This document shows, piece by piece, positions 1 to 10,712 of a stretch of DNA of 64,000 nt; positions within the stretch are counted from its first letter, which is position 1; each line of letters begins with the position of its first letter. The stretch spans positions 428,950-492,949 of the forward strand of contig WNNJ02002785.1 of the NCBI GenBank assembly GCA_012934845.2, in the 5' to 3' direction. This DNA is from Pomphorhynchus laevis (Eukaryota > Acanthocephala > Palaeacanthocephala > Echinorhynchida > Pomphorhynchidae). A program made the position numbers and the translations under genes. The notes beneath the pieces are model-generated. The model was not told the origin of the DNA and did not search any database. It was given only the letters and a program-made list of their open reading frames with translations.

Positions 1-381
1 GGACTATGGGGATGATTGATGAGGCAAAAGATACAGGGGAGGAGATATGTAGGTTGACGGTGAAGGATCCACATTATTTTGACTTATCTAGGTTTAAAAC
101 GAGATGAAGATGGGATAGACGTATGTAGATAGAAGGATGACAGTTGGAGGCAGAAATTGCGATATTGTGTATGCGATGGGCTTGTGGATGATCATATATA
201 AGGATGTCATAGGCGTATTGCACGACTTTAAAGGTGTGAGGTTTGATAAACGGAGAGAGATTACCAATCAGAAGAGAGAAAAGCAGGGACCTAGGACTAA
301 ACCTTGTGGGATACCGCAGAAAATATAGATGGGAGGGGAGGATGTCGAATTAGGACAGACGCGAAAGGAAAGGTCAGATTC

Positions 382-1332
382 TTATGAGGCAAACCATGCA
401 TCGGAGGAGTAAGAAAAGCCGTTATCATAACGAAGGTTAGAAAGGAGGATGGAGTGATCGACGATGTTGAAGGCAGATGAGATGTCGAGGGAGATGAGAA
501 CACTACATAGAGCCTTGTCACGAAAAATGAGTAGGTCGTTGTTAATTTTCATGCATGCGATTTCGTTGAAGTGATTAGAGCAGAAAGCGGATTGGAAAGG
601 AAGGTACCGCTTAAGTGAAGAGAGATAAATATTGATTAGTATTAAGATGAGGTGTTCTAAGAGCTCAGGAAGAGTAGGGAGGAGTGAAATGGGGTGATAG
701 CTAGAAGGAAAGAAGGGTTCGAGCGATTGTTTCTTTAGGAGGGGACGAACAATTGCGGCTTTCCAGTGTAAAGGGAAGATACGACTGCGGATGGACGAGT
801 TAAACAAGGTAGTGAGAAATCGGGATATCGAGGAGCATATGGATTTAAGTCTGGAAGCAGGCAGTGGATCGGCAGATGAGGTTTTGTTGGACAAGGACAT
901 GAAGACAAATGAGACTTCAGCAGGTGAGACAGTGAGAAGATGAGAGAGTTCCGGGAGTACGAGGCGGGGCGGGGAAGAATGGGATGGGATGGAGACGGGG
1001 GTGTGAGAGAGCAACGTGGATACTTTAGTCTGGAGAAATGACGAATAATCATTGGCATTGATGTTGCACGGCGAAGAAGAGCGAGCAATGATTGAGTTAA
1101 AAGTATGCCAGAGAGTCTTAGAGTTGAATGAAGTGATGATTTTATGCTGCCAGAAGGAGTTGCATTTGGTACGTAGTAAGTTGAGATGAGACCGGCGAAA
1201 AGCAAGATAGGAATCACTGAGAGACGGAGTGAAAGAGTGGATATCACATCTGAGAGAGTGGTGATATACTTGAAAAGCATGACGAAGTCGACACTTTGTG
1301 ATTATGGCGTTGGGTGTCAAACCATTGGGCAC
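382..1332 (-). pseudogene. LN1 ORF2 fragment: EN-RT linker and RT fingers/palm
   Basis: A 316-residue open stretch. It covers the linker (residues about 1-130), an RT entry segment with the pattern P..SYHPISLLPTLPELLE, and palm motif A as LDISSAFNIVDHSILL. Against the LN1 copy at 19375 it is collinear at about half to two thirds amino-acid identity by eye. The family role is RNA-templated DNA synthesis on nicked target DNA. It is only part of ORF2, and the downstream active-site box of this copy is mutated. Overlapping open frames at 735-1280 and 297-521 are shadows or shifted continuations. Confidence 0.8.
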
Positions 1333-1539
1333 GGTGCAAGCGACGGTGAGGATGAGGCTTAAAGGGAAAGATACGATCGAGAGTGGATGTGAGTTCAGAG
1401 TCGATAAGAAAGGCGAGATCGTGAAGAGATGAAAATGTTATTGGGGGAAAGGATAGAAACGATTTGAGTAAGGCAGAGCGGAAAAGGGGAGTCAAGATTT
1501 CTCTAAGGGCGACGTATGATGGTAGGTGTGTAAAGCGGG

Positions 1540-1632
1540 GTGTGGTTGGAAGTAAGATCAACCACACCGGTGTGTAATGATTGTAATGATTGTAATGGTT
1601 GGAAGTGAGATCAACCACACAGGTGTGTAAAG
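1540..1632. repeat. Duplicated palindrome-bearing unit at LN1/LN1 junction
   Basis: A unit around GGTTGGAAGT(A/G)AGATCAACC occurs twice (from 1544 and again from about 1598), separated by ATGATTGTA repeats. The first unit has a perfect 9-bp inverted repeat, GTGTGGTTG at 1540-1548 and CAACCACAC at 1559-1567. It sits exactly where the two LN1 copies meet, so it probably arose during joining or later slippage. Confidence 0.7.
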
Positions 1633-1640
1633 CGGGGTGA

Positions 1641-3280
1641 GAAATAAGTAGGTTGTTGTAAACTTTCATGCAGACGATTTCTGTGGAATGATTAAGGAGA
1701 AAAGCAGATTGGAAATGAGGGTACAGATTAGATGAAGAGAGATAAACGTTGATCTGTATTAAGATGAGGCGTTTTAAGAGCTTGGAAAGAGTAGGGAGGA
1801 GTGAAATGGGGTGATAGCTAGAAGGAAGTGAGGGGTCGAGCGATTGTTTCTTAAAGTAGGGGACGAACTATGACGGATTTCCAGTGTGATGGAAAGATAC
1901 GACTGCGTATGGACGAGTTAAACAAAGTGGTGAGGAAAGGGGATATCGATGAGAATATGGATTTAAGAATGAGGTAGGCAGGGGATCGGCAGGTGAGGTT
2001 TTGTTGGCTAAGAACATGAGGACAGATGAGACTTCGTCAGGTGAGACAGGGAGAATATGAAAGAGTTCCGGAAGGATAAGGCGAGGCGAGTAACCGTAAG
2101 TTGGAATGTAGGCGGGGTTGTGAGAGAGCAGCGTGGATACATTGGTCTGAAGAAATAGCGAATAATCATGGGGATTGATTTTGCAAGACGAAGAGGAGCG
2201 AGAAAGGATTGAGTCAAAAGTATGCCAGAGAAACTTGGAGTTTAATGAAGTGTTGATTTTATGCATCCAGAAGGAGTTGCATTTCATACATAGTAGGTAA
2301 AGATGAGACCGGTGAAGAGCAAGAAAGAAATTACGGAGACAGAGTGAGCGAGGGGATTTCACATCTGAGAGAGCGGTGATAAACTCGAAAAGCACGACGA
2401 AGTCGACGCTTTGAGAGTATACATTGGATGTCAAACCATTAGGCACGGTGCAAGCGACGTTGATGGTGAGGCTTGAATGGCAAAAGAAGATCAAGAGTGG
2501 ATGTGAGTTGAGAGTCGAGAAGAAAGACAAGATCGTGAGGTGAGGATGATGTTATTGTGTGAGAAGATAGAGAGGATTTAAGTAATGCTGAGCGGAGAAG
2601 GGTAGGTCAAGTTTTCTCCAAGGGCGACGTAGGATGGTAGGTGTGTGAAGTGGGGAGTGGTTGGAAGTGAGATCAAGGGTGACGATAAAGTAATCGGATA
2701 GACTAGGATCAGAGATGGACAGTGAGGTGTAGGCAGGAAAACGATTGGGGACAGCAATGATGTCGAACGCCCCGCCAAGGATATGTGTGGGTCAGTGGAG
2801 ATGAGTTTGTAGTTGTAGTTAGATATAATGTTGATGAACCGGATGTAATCGGTGGAAGATGGACAGTCGAGGCGAATGTTGAAGTCGCCAAGAACGAAAG
2901 AAGGTATGGATTACAAAGAACAGTGTGAAAGGAGGTCAGCGAGTTCGGTAAAAAAATAAGTAGGTAGGAGCTGAAGAACCAGGACGGTATACAATAGCGA
3001 GATCTAGAGTTATCGAGCTAGAAGAACGACAAGTGAGCAATTCAGAATAGCAAGGACTGAAAGGGTGAGTGATTTTACGAAGAGATACGGGGTGACGGGC
3101 GAATGCGACAATGCCGCCATGATTAGAGAATTTAGAAGGGGATGAGTTAACGGGGCTGGTGGATTTGACTAGTGAGCAACCGGCAGAGATCATACGGCGA
3201 ATTGAGAGATCGTCGGAATCAGAGTGCCAGGAATTAGTGATGCAGAAGATATCGATGGATTGCTTTGTGTGTGGTGGTGA
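1641..3280 (-). mobile_element. LN1 LINE copy, second, truncated at both ends
   Basis: Reading the minus strand from 3280: an EN segment (2936-3193, with GCSLV, NHGGIV and ARHPVSLRK matching the LN1 copy at 19375), the EN C-terminus (about 2650-2790), the EN-RT linker (1868-2530), and the start of RT up to KVYNNLLIS near 1641. There it is cut and joined to the EN end of the next copy. Several frame breaks are present. The EN acidic box reads ITNSWH and the last EN box reads SDY, both lacking the usual catalytic residues, as in the 19375 copy. Confidence 0.8.
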
Positions 3281-3305
3281 TAGGGGCTAGCGTAGCAGCC
3301 CCTAT
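3280..3305. repeat. 9-bp perfect hairpin at 5' edge of LN1 copy
   Basis: ATAGGGGCT at 3280-3288 and AGCCCCTAT at 3297-3305 form a perfect 9-bp stem with an 8-nt loop. It lies between the LN1 minus copy and an RTE-like scrap. No function is evident. Confidence 0.6.
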
Positions 3306-3435
3306 TGAGTCACGTAGCAGCTTATGATCCTGATGGTAATCTCGTCGGCATTAATTGGGATGAACATCAGGCGATCAGTGATGCGGACGACATCGGATAC
3401 GGTATCACGCAGTTTGTTGTTGATTCGTCGTTTGA
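3300..3435 (-). pseudogene. RTE-type endonuclease scrap
   Basis: The minus strand translates to a segment containing NNKLRDTVSDVVRITDRLM followed by IRIISCYVTQ. This is the RTE-clade endonuclease pattern (LRD.V.DVVR.SDR..., then IISAYAPQ). Only about 45 residues remain. The plus-strand 64-codon frame over it is a shadow. It is the only RTE-like piece seen in the window. Confidence 0.6.
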
Positions 3436-3519
3436 TAATCGACTTTTTATCTTAATTTTTTTCTCTCAGTATGATACACAATACTCGCTTTCCACCTAAG
3501 AAGCACACCGTATTATTTA

Positions 3520-3715
3520 TAATGGAGGGGCTCAGATCCCCCTGGACCTGAGGCCATAGATGAATGGACAGAAGACTATCAAATCGAGCATCCGTGACTG
3601 TTTTTTTTATTCTGTTAATCTGACTATCTTTTTGCCTTGACGATTTTATTATTTATTTATCTATCGGTTGTATTATTTTTATTAAACAAAGTTATTTATT
3701 TATAATGGCATGCCT
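3520..3715 (+). mobile_element. LN2 3' end fragment
   Basis: GGGGCTCAGATCCC followed by CTGGACCTGAGGCC at about 3527-3555 is the ORF2 stop region of LN2 (compare 35688-35718). It is followed by a T-rich 3' UTR ending in TTATTAAACAAAG and then TTATTTATTTATA. This is a severely 5'-truncated insertion keeping only the last few codons and the tail. Confidence 0.8.
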
Positions 3716-4269
3716 CACTTTGACATGCCTTATGGTCATGTCAAATTTAATTGACATGCCTTATTTTTCTCTTTTTTAATTTTTTGCTTTGACTAAGCCG
3801 ATATACACATGGCCTTAATATAACCCGCATTAGTATTCAATAATAATGATAGTTTTTAATAAATCAGATTAGCTAACTGAGTCTATGTATTTTATGTCAG
3901 GCAGCGCTTTTTAAAGAGCTGTCTGACGTCAAACAGCAATGGTTTGTGGACAATGAAAATTTTGTTGGTTGCATTTGAAATTTTCGTACAGTTCAGCAAG
4001 TACTAAAAGTCAAAGTTGAAATATGGATACCACGTAAACGGAACAAAAACACAAATACTCACACATACGCCACGTCATCCCTTAGAATTTTCGTCACAGT
4101 AGATCACGCTTTCAAACTATAATATAAAAATCTTAGGAGTTCCCATAGAAACTTATGTATGCATTTCTTCGACTATAATGAATGAATCGATAAAGTGATC
4201 AGCGATCATCGACAATTAGACGAGCATTGCCGAATTGAATTCACAAGATGCACATACAGGCTTGAAAAA
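3716..4269. other. Non-coding gap with hairpin and dispersed motif
   Basis: No gene is seen. It carries one copy of a dispersed motif (GCTAACTGAGTCTATGTATT, about 3872-3891; see 21815-21900). It also has an inverted repeat, GTCAGGCAGC at 3896-3905 and GCTGTCTGAC at 3918-3927, with one mismatch. Confidence 0.6.
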
Positions 4270-5115
4270 ATAAATTCAATTTAAGTGGAAACATTACATG
4301 AGCACAGTACGATGCGATTCTACATATATAGAGTGCCTGCAAAGAACCTTAGTAGACGTATTAATACCCCTAATTACAAGACAAAATTAATCCTTAGCGA
4401 CACATTCAAGAGCGCATTATCCGGCAATGAGCCACGAGATCTACATACGGACACTGAAAAAAGTTGGCCTCACAACATTATAATGCATTCACCGAGCAAC
4501 TTCAGCAGGCCATGGCGTAAAGTGAAGAAATTATGCCTGGTATTATTTCGCATTTATCAAGAGAAGGATCATCAATATGGCTGATCTCATTCCCACATGT
4601 CCATAATCACTTTCAGCTAACTCTGAACCGGCTCAGAGACGGATTATGTACAAGATATGGATGGACTCCATGTAAAATAGAAAGGGACGAAATGTATATG
4701 CGGAGAAACTCTCAACTTAAACCACGCATTGCAATTTAAGCGTGACAGGCTAACAACAATTCGTCATGACGATGTCCGTAACATAATCACAAAGTTTTAA
4801 CATAAATATGTTTAGGTGTATAAGTAGAACTAATGTTGTCTATGGTCCAAACGATATGACCTTTGAAGTTTCCACTACATCGCGAGACAATAATGCACGT
4901 TTAGACGTGGTACGCAGTGGTTCGGAAGGCAATCGATTTAAGCGAACGATTTTGACATAAACTCAATCGACTGTCAGTAAAAGCCTTAACGAGTCATTCG
5001 ACTTAAATAAAAACTGTAAACGAGCAAAATACATAGAAAGAGTGGAAAAAATCGAACGGGCTACGTTTGTCCCAATGGTATTTTCAACTTCTGGTGGTAT
5101 CAGATCGTATTAACG
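4270..5115 (+). pseudogene. RX element C-terminal remnant (RT-linked RLE-like)
   Basis: Degenerate plus-strand match to the RX ORF at 28986-30281. Recognisable blocks in order are a segment ending in LCTRYGW (about 4620-4665; compare the MCARYNL and AVRYNW blocks of the other copies), TTIRHDDVRN (about 4752-4785; compare RHNIVRD), an ARLDVV-like block (about 4890-4915), and ERATFVPMVFSTSGG (about 5055-5100). Open frames at 4285-4584 and 4533-4739 are pieces of it. Many breaks; not functional. Confidence 0.65.
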
Positions 5116-5370
5116 AAATATATAGGCAATTCTAGTCTACACAATGTCTACTACAGAGACGCCATCGTTCTTCTTAAAAGAAAAAAACATTGAGCTTGTC
5201 CGACCCACTTCTATCTGTTTACAAGCTCCGAGATCTACGCGTCGAAAACCTGTTCAGTGTGGTGCAATCATATTTTAATATAATCAGTTTTAGAACATAT
5301 TGTTGTTTGTTGTTTATAATAATAAATTTAAAAAAACTATCAGTACCGATGGCTTTCTGATTATTTAGGT
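5116..5370. other. Gap, no gene seen
   Basis: A+T-rich sequence between the RX remnant and the LN3 copy. No coding or structured feature could be supported. Confidence 0.5.
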
Positions 5371-6388
5371 ATGTTAGAGCATTTATTGTGGATTTTGTTA
5401 TTTCGACCTTATTATTGTGGATTTTGTTGCACTATGTATTATGCTCACAAACCAGCAACGTCGAATCAGTCATGTGAAGCAAATATCATTATAAATAAAG
5501 AGCGAGTATACAAAGCATCATCTGATGGTGGTAACAGCCTCTCTACCGAGGTCCCTATCGGAAATGATGACCTTGTAATATGCCCGAGAAGCATTAAGCG
5601 GCAACCATGTCAAATGTGGACAAACAGACGTCCACATCAGTATTATAGAAACCGGATCAACATGCAGTCAAGCAGTAGCGGGACGGAACCAATTATAACT
5701 GGTTCTCGATCACACATGTCCGTATCGACCAAGCAAGGATGTGGATCCGAACTTCAACAAAGTATAACTACAGAAAGCCTAAAAGGCAATATCGGTTGCA
5801 GCTCTTTTGAAACATGTGAATGACACTGTGGAGGAGCTTGATCGCTGTAGCCCGTGGCGTCGTCTGTCCAACTCAATTTCGTCAGACTGTGCGCATATTG
5901 AATCTGAATCTAATAAACGTATCCGACATAAGGACTTTGACATATCTTGTTGTGTGTTGTTTGCAAATGTAAGTAAATCTGCAGGTAGCGTTTCTCAAAC
6001 TCGTTTGAATAATGACGTTGATGCAGTCAGGACCATTATTTCCACCATGTTCGACTATTCGGATCGATATGTTGTGTCCAAGTTAACTGTCAGGAGTATG
6101 TTTCGACTTGGTAGGAAAACATCTGATAACCATCCTAGGCTTCTAAAGGTTGTCCTCGGATCAACTATTGAAGCTAAGTCCCTCTTAAATCGAGGATTCA
6201 GACTAAAAAATCAACCTGTTCGTATTTTAAAGGATCCTTCTCATACAGAGCGTATTTTATTACTTAATGATAAGCGGGAGCTTGCCCGCCGTAGTGGCGA
6301 ATGTGAGGTGGATTCAAGTGTCAGAAATTTTCGTGTTTGCCAACGCAAGCCATTTGTGCGTTGGCATCCAATCTGCATGGACCTTTGA
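5371..6388 (+). pseudogene. LN3 ORF1, RRM-like nucleic-acid chaperone (broken)
   Basis: Two overlapping open frames, 5371-5823 and 5807-6388, together cover ORF1. The second contains a CR1-type ORF1 core: VLFANVSKS, MFRLGRKTSDNHPRLLKVVL, VRILKDPSHTERILL, then a C-terminus rich in VRNFRVCQRKPFVRW. It aligns with residues about 250-390 of the better-preserved ORF1 at 58647-59864. The family role is binding element RNA in the ribonucleoprotein. The start is uncertain because the 5' end is missing. Confidence 0.75.
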
Positions 6389-7164
6389 GTGCTGGTTCTA
6401 TATCTGTGGGTTCCCTTGTGGATTTCAGTTTGGTGAAAACGGGTATTGTAGCTTCTGCAACTAAGCGTGATCTTCTCATTGGCTATTCTAACATTCGTAG
6501 CTTAACTTCTAATCTGGATGATCTTCGCATTATGTTGACTACAAAACATTTCGACGCCTATACCGTATCTGAGTCGTGGCTGCATAGTGGGATTGGTGAT
6601 GTTACAATTAATATTCAGGGTTATACTGTAACTCGGTCAGATAGGTGTGATGTTTCTTGCGGGGGTGGTGTTGCCATCTATTTAGCTCACGGAGCGGTTG
6701 TAATTGGTTCTGTCGAGTACTCCAATAGTGAAGGAACTTATGAGGGCTTGGTATTAGACATAATATTATCCAAACTTAGATTCTCGATGGGTGTCCTTTA
6801 TAGAACTCCTAAATCATCTGGTTTTGACGATGTACTGCGTAATGTGTTTCTTAATTCATGTAAACATCATCGTCCTTTCATCCTAACTTGTGATTTTAAC
6901 ATTCCGAGTGTTGTGGTTAGTGATGTTGGTGGTTTTAGTATTAATCATTGCAATGCTTTTGAAACTCAAATATGGCAATTCTTGACTCACGATTTATTAC
7001 TCGTTCAATTACTGACCTGTTCTACCAGAGTATGCGGCAATAGTTTATCTATACTTGATCTACTCTTTTCTCGAAATTGTGACCATGTTTGTGAGATATG
7101 TTATGTATCTCCTCTGGAATTGAGTGACCATGTTACCATTCAATTCGGTATTCGTCGTTCTTAG
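6337..7164 (+). CDS. LN3 ORF2 N-terminus: APE-type endonuclease
   Basis: A 275-codon open stretch that overlaps the ORF1 end. The EN motifs are in order: NIRSLTSNLDDL (residues about 50-60), VSESWLHSGIGD with the catalytic Glu, a GGGVAIYL strand, GVLYRTPKSSGF, TCDFNIPSV (the usual GDFN box altered to CDFN), LSILDLLFS, and LELSDHVTIQF with the SDH catalytic box. It would nick target DNA to prime reverse transcription. The frame closes at 7164 before the linker, so the native EN-RT fusion is broken. Confidence 0.8.
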   Translation: MPTQAICALASNLHGPLSAGSISVGSLVDFSLVKTGIVASATKRDLLIGYSNIRSLTSNLDDLRIMLTTKHFDAYTVSESWLHSGIGDVTINIQGYTVTRSDRCDVSCGGGVAIYLAHGAVVIGSVEYSNSEGTYEGLVLDIILSKLRFSMGVLYRTPKSSGFDDVLRNVFLNSCKHHRPFILTCDFNIPSVVVSDVGGFSINHCNAFETQIWQFLTHDLLLVQLLTCSTRVCGNSLSILDLLFSRNCDHVCEICYVSPLELSDHVTIQFGIRRS

Positions 7165-7852
7165 GGGGCTATGATGGAAGATGATGAGCCTAATTTGATC
7201 ACACGGCTGCTGCATAAGGCAGATCACGCAGCTCTCTTGACTTATGCAGATTAAATTAACTTTTGTTGTGATGACAGTTCAGTTGCCTGTTGCTAGCATG
7301 TAATTCACGATAAGTTACTTCAGGTTCAAATAAGTTTGCCCCAAAAATAGTAATCAAGAAACGTTACAACCGCAAGCCAGTTTGGTTTGACCATGATCTC
7401 AAGAAAGCACTGTACGAACGAAACCGTTTCTTTAAACTATCACGTAATGACACATCGTTCATCTCATCTTTTAGACAAGCTCGTAATGTTTTTAAACGAC
7501 TGCACTAATAAGCGTGTTCATTATGAGTACGACCTCGTAAATTCGATTGTCAGAATTCCAAACGCTTTTGGTCGTACATGCGCCAAAATGGGAATGTTCC
7601 CCGTGGTATTCTTCACTTGGTTGTTGATGGTAGTCTATTGTCTTCTCAGGTCGACACTGCCGAGGAATTTGCAAATGAATTTACTCTAAGCAGTGTTTCG
7701 TCGGTATCCAACATTGATTATGAACCACTCAGCTCTCATGTCTCCAGTGATTTGATTTCAATTACTAAAGATGAAGCATTTGCCAAATTGATTCGGATGT
7801 CGCGGTAGTCATCTGCTGGTCCTGACGACATTCACCCCTTTCTTTACGTATC

Positions 7853-9185
7853 TTGAGTACCCACCTCTCTCAGCCCTTGGCAATAATGTTTCAGCTATCT
7901 TTAAACTCTGGCAAATTACCGCTCGATTGGAAACGTGTTATAGTAGTACCTGCTTATAAGAAAGGTGTGCGGAACTCAGCTAGTAATTACAGGCCTATAA
8001 GTTTAACTAGCCATATAAGTAAAACTATGGAGCGTATAGTTCACGACAGGATAATGAGTCACTTGGTTGAGTCCGGACAGATTTGCTTTCAGCAGCATGG
8101 TTTCAGAAAAGGCAGATCATGTCTAACGAATCTCTTGTGTTCTCGTGAGGCGTGGGTCGCAGAACTATCTTGAGGTAGCTCTATTGATGTCCTGTTTCTT
8201 GATTTTAGTAGAGCATTCGATCGCGTGTCTCATTCTCAGTTGATATACGCATTATTCGATCATGGCATTCGGCGGATGCTTGTAGCGTAGATTGCTGATT
8301 TTATGTCATCTAGGAGCTATATAGTACGGGTTGGTGATTGTTTTTCTTCTCCGTGTAGTGTGACTTCAGGGGTTCATCAGGGGACTGTGCTTGGCCCATT
8401 ACTTTTTAACATTTTTATCAACTCTCTGCTGAGTAAACTGCAATGTCAATATCTTGCTTTCGCAGATGACTCGAAAGTGTGGAGCACAATTAATTCTCCA
8501 AAGGCTGTAGAGTTTCTGCAAAGTGATATTGATAGGATAGAAATTTATAGTCATACAGGAATACTATTGAACGTCTCTAAGTGTGCTAACCTTCGTTTCG
8601 GGTATAGTTCTGTACCTGCCCGATATACTATAGGATCTCAAATAATTAATTGTGTATCTCATGTACGAGACCTTGGTATCATAACTCATTCTTCCTTGAA
8701 GTCTAGAATGGACACTGAACGTAGATGCGCGTCTGCCAGAAGAATGCTGTACTTGATAAAAAAACTGCTTCAAATTTGTGTCACCCACATGTTTTAGAAT
8801 TCTATTTAATGCACTTGTAAGACCTCATATTGAGTTCGCGATACAAGCTAGTTTTCCAACGTCCAAAAAAGAGTTGAATGACTTAGAAAATATTCTTCGT
8901 CGTGACAGCAAACTTTGTTGGAGTTGTTCTCATATGAGTTATCGCGACAGACTCAAAACGTTGGGTATGATGACTGTGCACCAAAGACTGTACATGCTAG
9001 ATATGCTAGTAATGTGGCATATCGCCAACGGTTCGCATAAATATCCTACCCATTCGGTGGTTATCAACGATAGACAATGCCACAGAAGTCATCCCCTGTT
9101 GTTGAGGATATCGTCCCATGGTCGGAGTTCACGGTTTGATCGGCTGTTTCATCGTTGTGCAAATGCTTGGAATCGACTACCGTAG
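7853..9185 (+). pseudogene. LN3 ORF2 C-terminal half: reverse transcriptase
   Basis: Open pieces 7853-8173, 8303-8797 and 8778-9185 in different frames. They carry SNYRPISLTSHISKTMERIV, FQQHGFRKGRSCLTNLL, palm A as LDFSRAFDRV (between the frames, about 8200), SGVHQGTVLGPLLFNIF, the active site FADDSKVW, the LNVSKC and DLGI blocks, a thumb, and a C-terminal segment ending at NAWNRLP. The active site itself is intact, but stops and frameshifts interrupt the chain. Confidence 0.8.
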
Positions 9186-9345
9186 GAAATCGTAATAGCC
9201 ACAGACGTTAAGACATTCAAGACTGCTCTCGTAAATTGGACGATTAACGGTGGGAATAATGAAGATTACCCATTTTATTGATATTTTTATGTTGATTTTA
9301 GTGTATATAATGATGCTTTTTTATATCTGATCGTAATGGTTTATC

Positions 9346-9600
9346 AGTGTCTTCGATTAGTGAGCGTAGGTCGTTAATAGTCTTATTTAAATCTGCAATT
9401 GCTAGAGCTGCACAGAAACCACAATAGAAATTGCGACTCGTCATTGCTTGAGAACTGTCTGAGGGGAAGCTTACTTTGGTCCATATCGTGCAGCCGTGAG
9501 AAACACATACCACTTCATTATCTGCGTACCCAACCGACTTTGTTGTATTGTTGTATTTCACTTGCTTGTTGATCTTCTTTGTCATATTTTTGTCATATAA
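9346..9600 (-). pseudogene. LN3 ORF1 N-terminal Cys-rich fragment, opposite strand
   Basis: Minus-strand codons from 9585 encode a Cys-rich module with VVCVSHGCTIWTKV followed by FYCGFCAALA. This matches ACCSVNCNIWSKI...FCCGVCAA at the start of ORF1 at 59864. Only the first 75 or so residues remain. It faces the 3' end of the plus-strand LN3 copy, and the last codons of the open frame run into that copy's 3' UTR. An isolated 5' fragment without its 3' end is unusual for target-primed insertion and suggests rearrangement. Confidence 0.65.
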
Positions 9601-9778
9601 TGTGATGTTGTACTAGAATTCAAATTTCCATCAATTTTTCAAACGGAAAATTCGTTATTGAATAATGGATCCGACCAACAGATTTCGTTTATTGCGGTAT
9701 CAATGGAATTTGATTTAAATTTATATTTTAAATTTTAAATTGTAAGAACTTATTAAAATCAAGACAATTTTAAATTCT

Positions 9779-9890
9779 TTAATCGTTGAAGTAATCGTTG
9801 TAATCGATGTAATCGTTGTAAAGGTTGTAATCGTAGTAATATAGTTGTAATCGTTGTAATCGTAGTAATCGTAGCAATCGTAGTAATCGT
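9779..9890. repeat. 9-bp minisatellite (TAATCGTTG/TAATCGTAG)
   Basis: About a dozen imperfect tandem copies of a 9-bp unit TAATCG(T/A)(T/A)G, in an A+T-rich gap (9601-10075) with no other feature seen. Confidence 0.8.
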
Positions 9891-10075
9891 ATGTTATTTA
9901 TCGTAAGTCATCATTGATAGCCAGACGTAAGTGTATGTTATTTATTGTAAGAATTTTAATAATCAAGACTTTTTTCTAACGTCTGAAATATGTTGTCTCG
10001 GTTGTATATACTTTAGATCTCAAATGTAAGATGATTGTAACTGTAAGATGTTTGTAATCAAGAAAATTTTTACTT

Positions 10076-10712
10076 CCAGTGAACGTAGATGCGCCTCTGC
10101 CAGAAGAATGATGTACTTAATAAAAAAAACTGCTTCAAGTTTGTATCACTCACATGTTTTAGAATTTTATTTAATGCACTTGTGAGACCACATATTAAGT
10201 TTCGCGATACAAGCCAGTTTTCCAACTTTTAAAAAAGATTTGAATGACTTAGAAAATATTCTTCGTCGTGACAGTAAACTGTGTTCGAGTTGTTCTTATA
10301 TGGGTTATCGCAACAGACTTAAAACTCTGGGTATGATGACTGTGCACCAAAGACTGTACATCCTAGATATGTTAGTAATGTGGCATATCGCTAACGGTTC
10401 GGATAGATATCCTTCCCATTCGGCGGTTATCAACGATAGACGATGCCACAGAGGTTATTCCCTGTTGTTGAGAATATCGTTCCATACTCGCAGTTCACAG
10501 TTGGATGGGTTGTATCATCGTTGTGCAAATGCTTGGAATCGACTATCGTCGGAAATCGTGATGGTCACAGACATTACGATATTTAAGACTTCTCTAATAC
10601 ATTGGATGTTTAACGGCGGGAATAATGAAGATTACCCCTTTTATTGATATTTTTATGTTGATTCTGGTGTGTCACGATGTTTTCTTGTGATCGAGCGAAA
10701 TGGCTTTATAAC
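10076..10712 (+). mobile_element. LN3 3' fragment (5'-truncated copy)
   Basis: Nearly collinear with 8710-9345. It has the RT thumb and C-terminal domain (open frame 10240-10647, with ENILRRDSKLCSSCSYMGYR and ANAWNRLSSEI), then the shared 3' UTR up to about 10712. It is a separate 5'-truncated insertion or a segmental duplicate of the neighbouring copy. Confidence 0.8.

Larger units (their letters stand above)
1..1640 (-). mobile_element. LN1 (L2/CR1-like) LINE copy, runs off left edge
   Basis: Minus-strand LINE fragment beginning in the C-terminal part of the endonuclease (about 1500-1640), then the EN-RT linker, the RT palm, and beyond the YADD region towards the window edge. It matches the longer LN1 copy at 19375-21831 in the same order. 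The catalytic YADD box, about 180-215, reads YAYD, so this RT is dead. Frame changes separate the pieces. At 1640 it abuts a second LN1 copy in the same orientation. The 3' end lies outside the window. Confidence 0.85.
5371..9345 (+). mobile_element. LN3 (CR1-like) LINE, near full length but broken
   Basis: A plus-strand element with ORF1 (about 5371-6388), EN (6337-7164), linker and RT (about 7290-8800), RT thumb and C-terminus (8778-9185) and a short 3' UTR to about 9345. It probably lost the start of ORF1, since only YYCGFC of the N-terminal Cys-rich module remains near 5411. Frame breaks lie at several points (for example near 7165-7390, 7805 and 8173). A 3' fragment of the same subfamily is repeated at 10076-10712. 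Confidence 0.85.

Noticed and set aside
3305-3499. 64-codon plus-strand ORF
   Set aside because: The minus strand of the same segment matches RTE endonuclease much better.
9779-9890. Possible CRISPR-like regular repeat
   Set aside because: Nine-base tandem units with no spacers, in a eukaryotic retroelement context.
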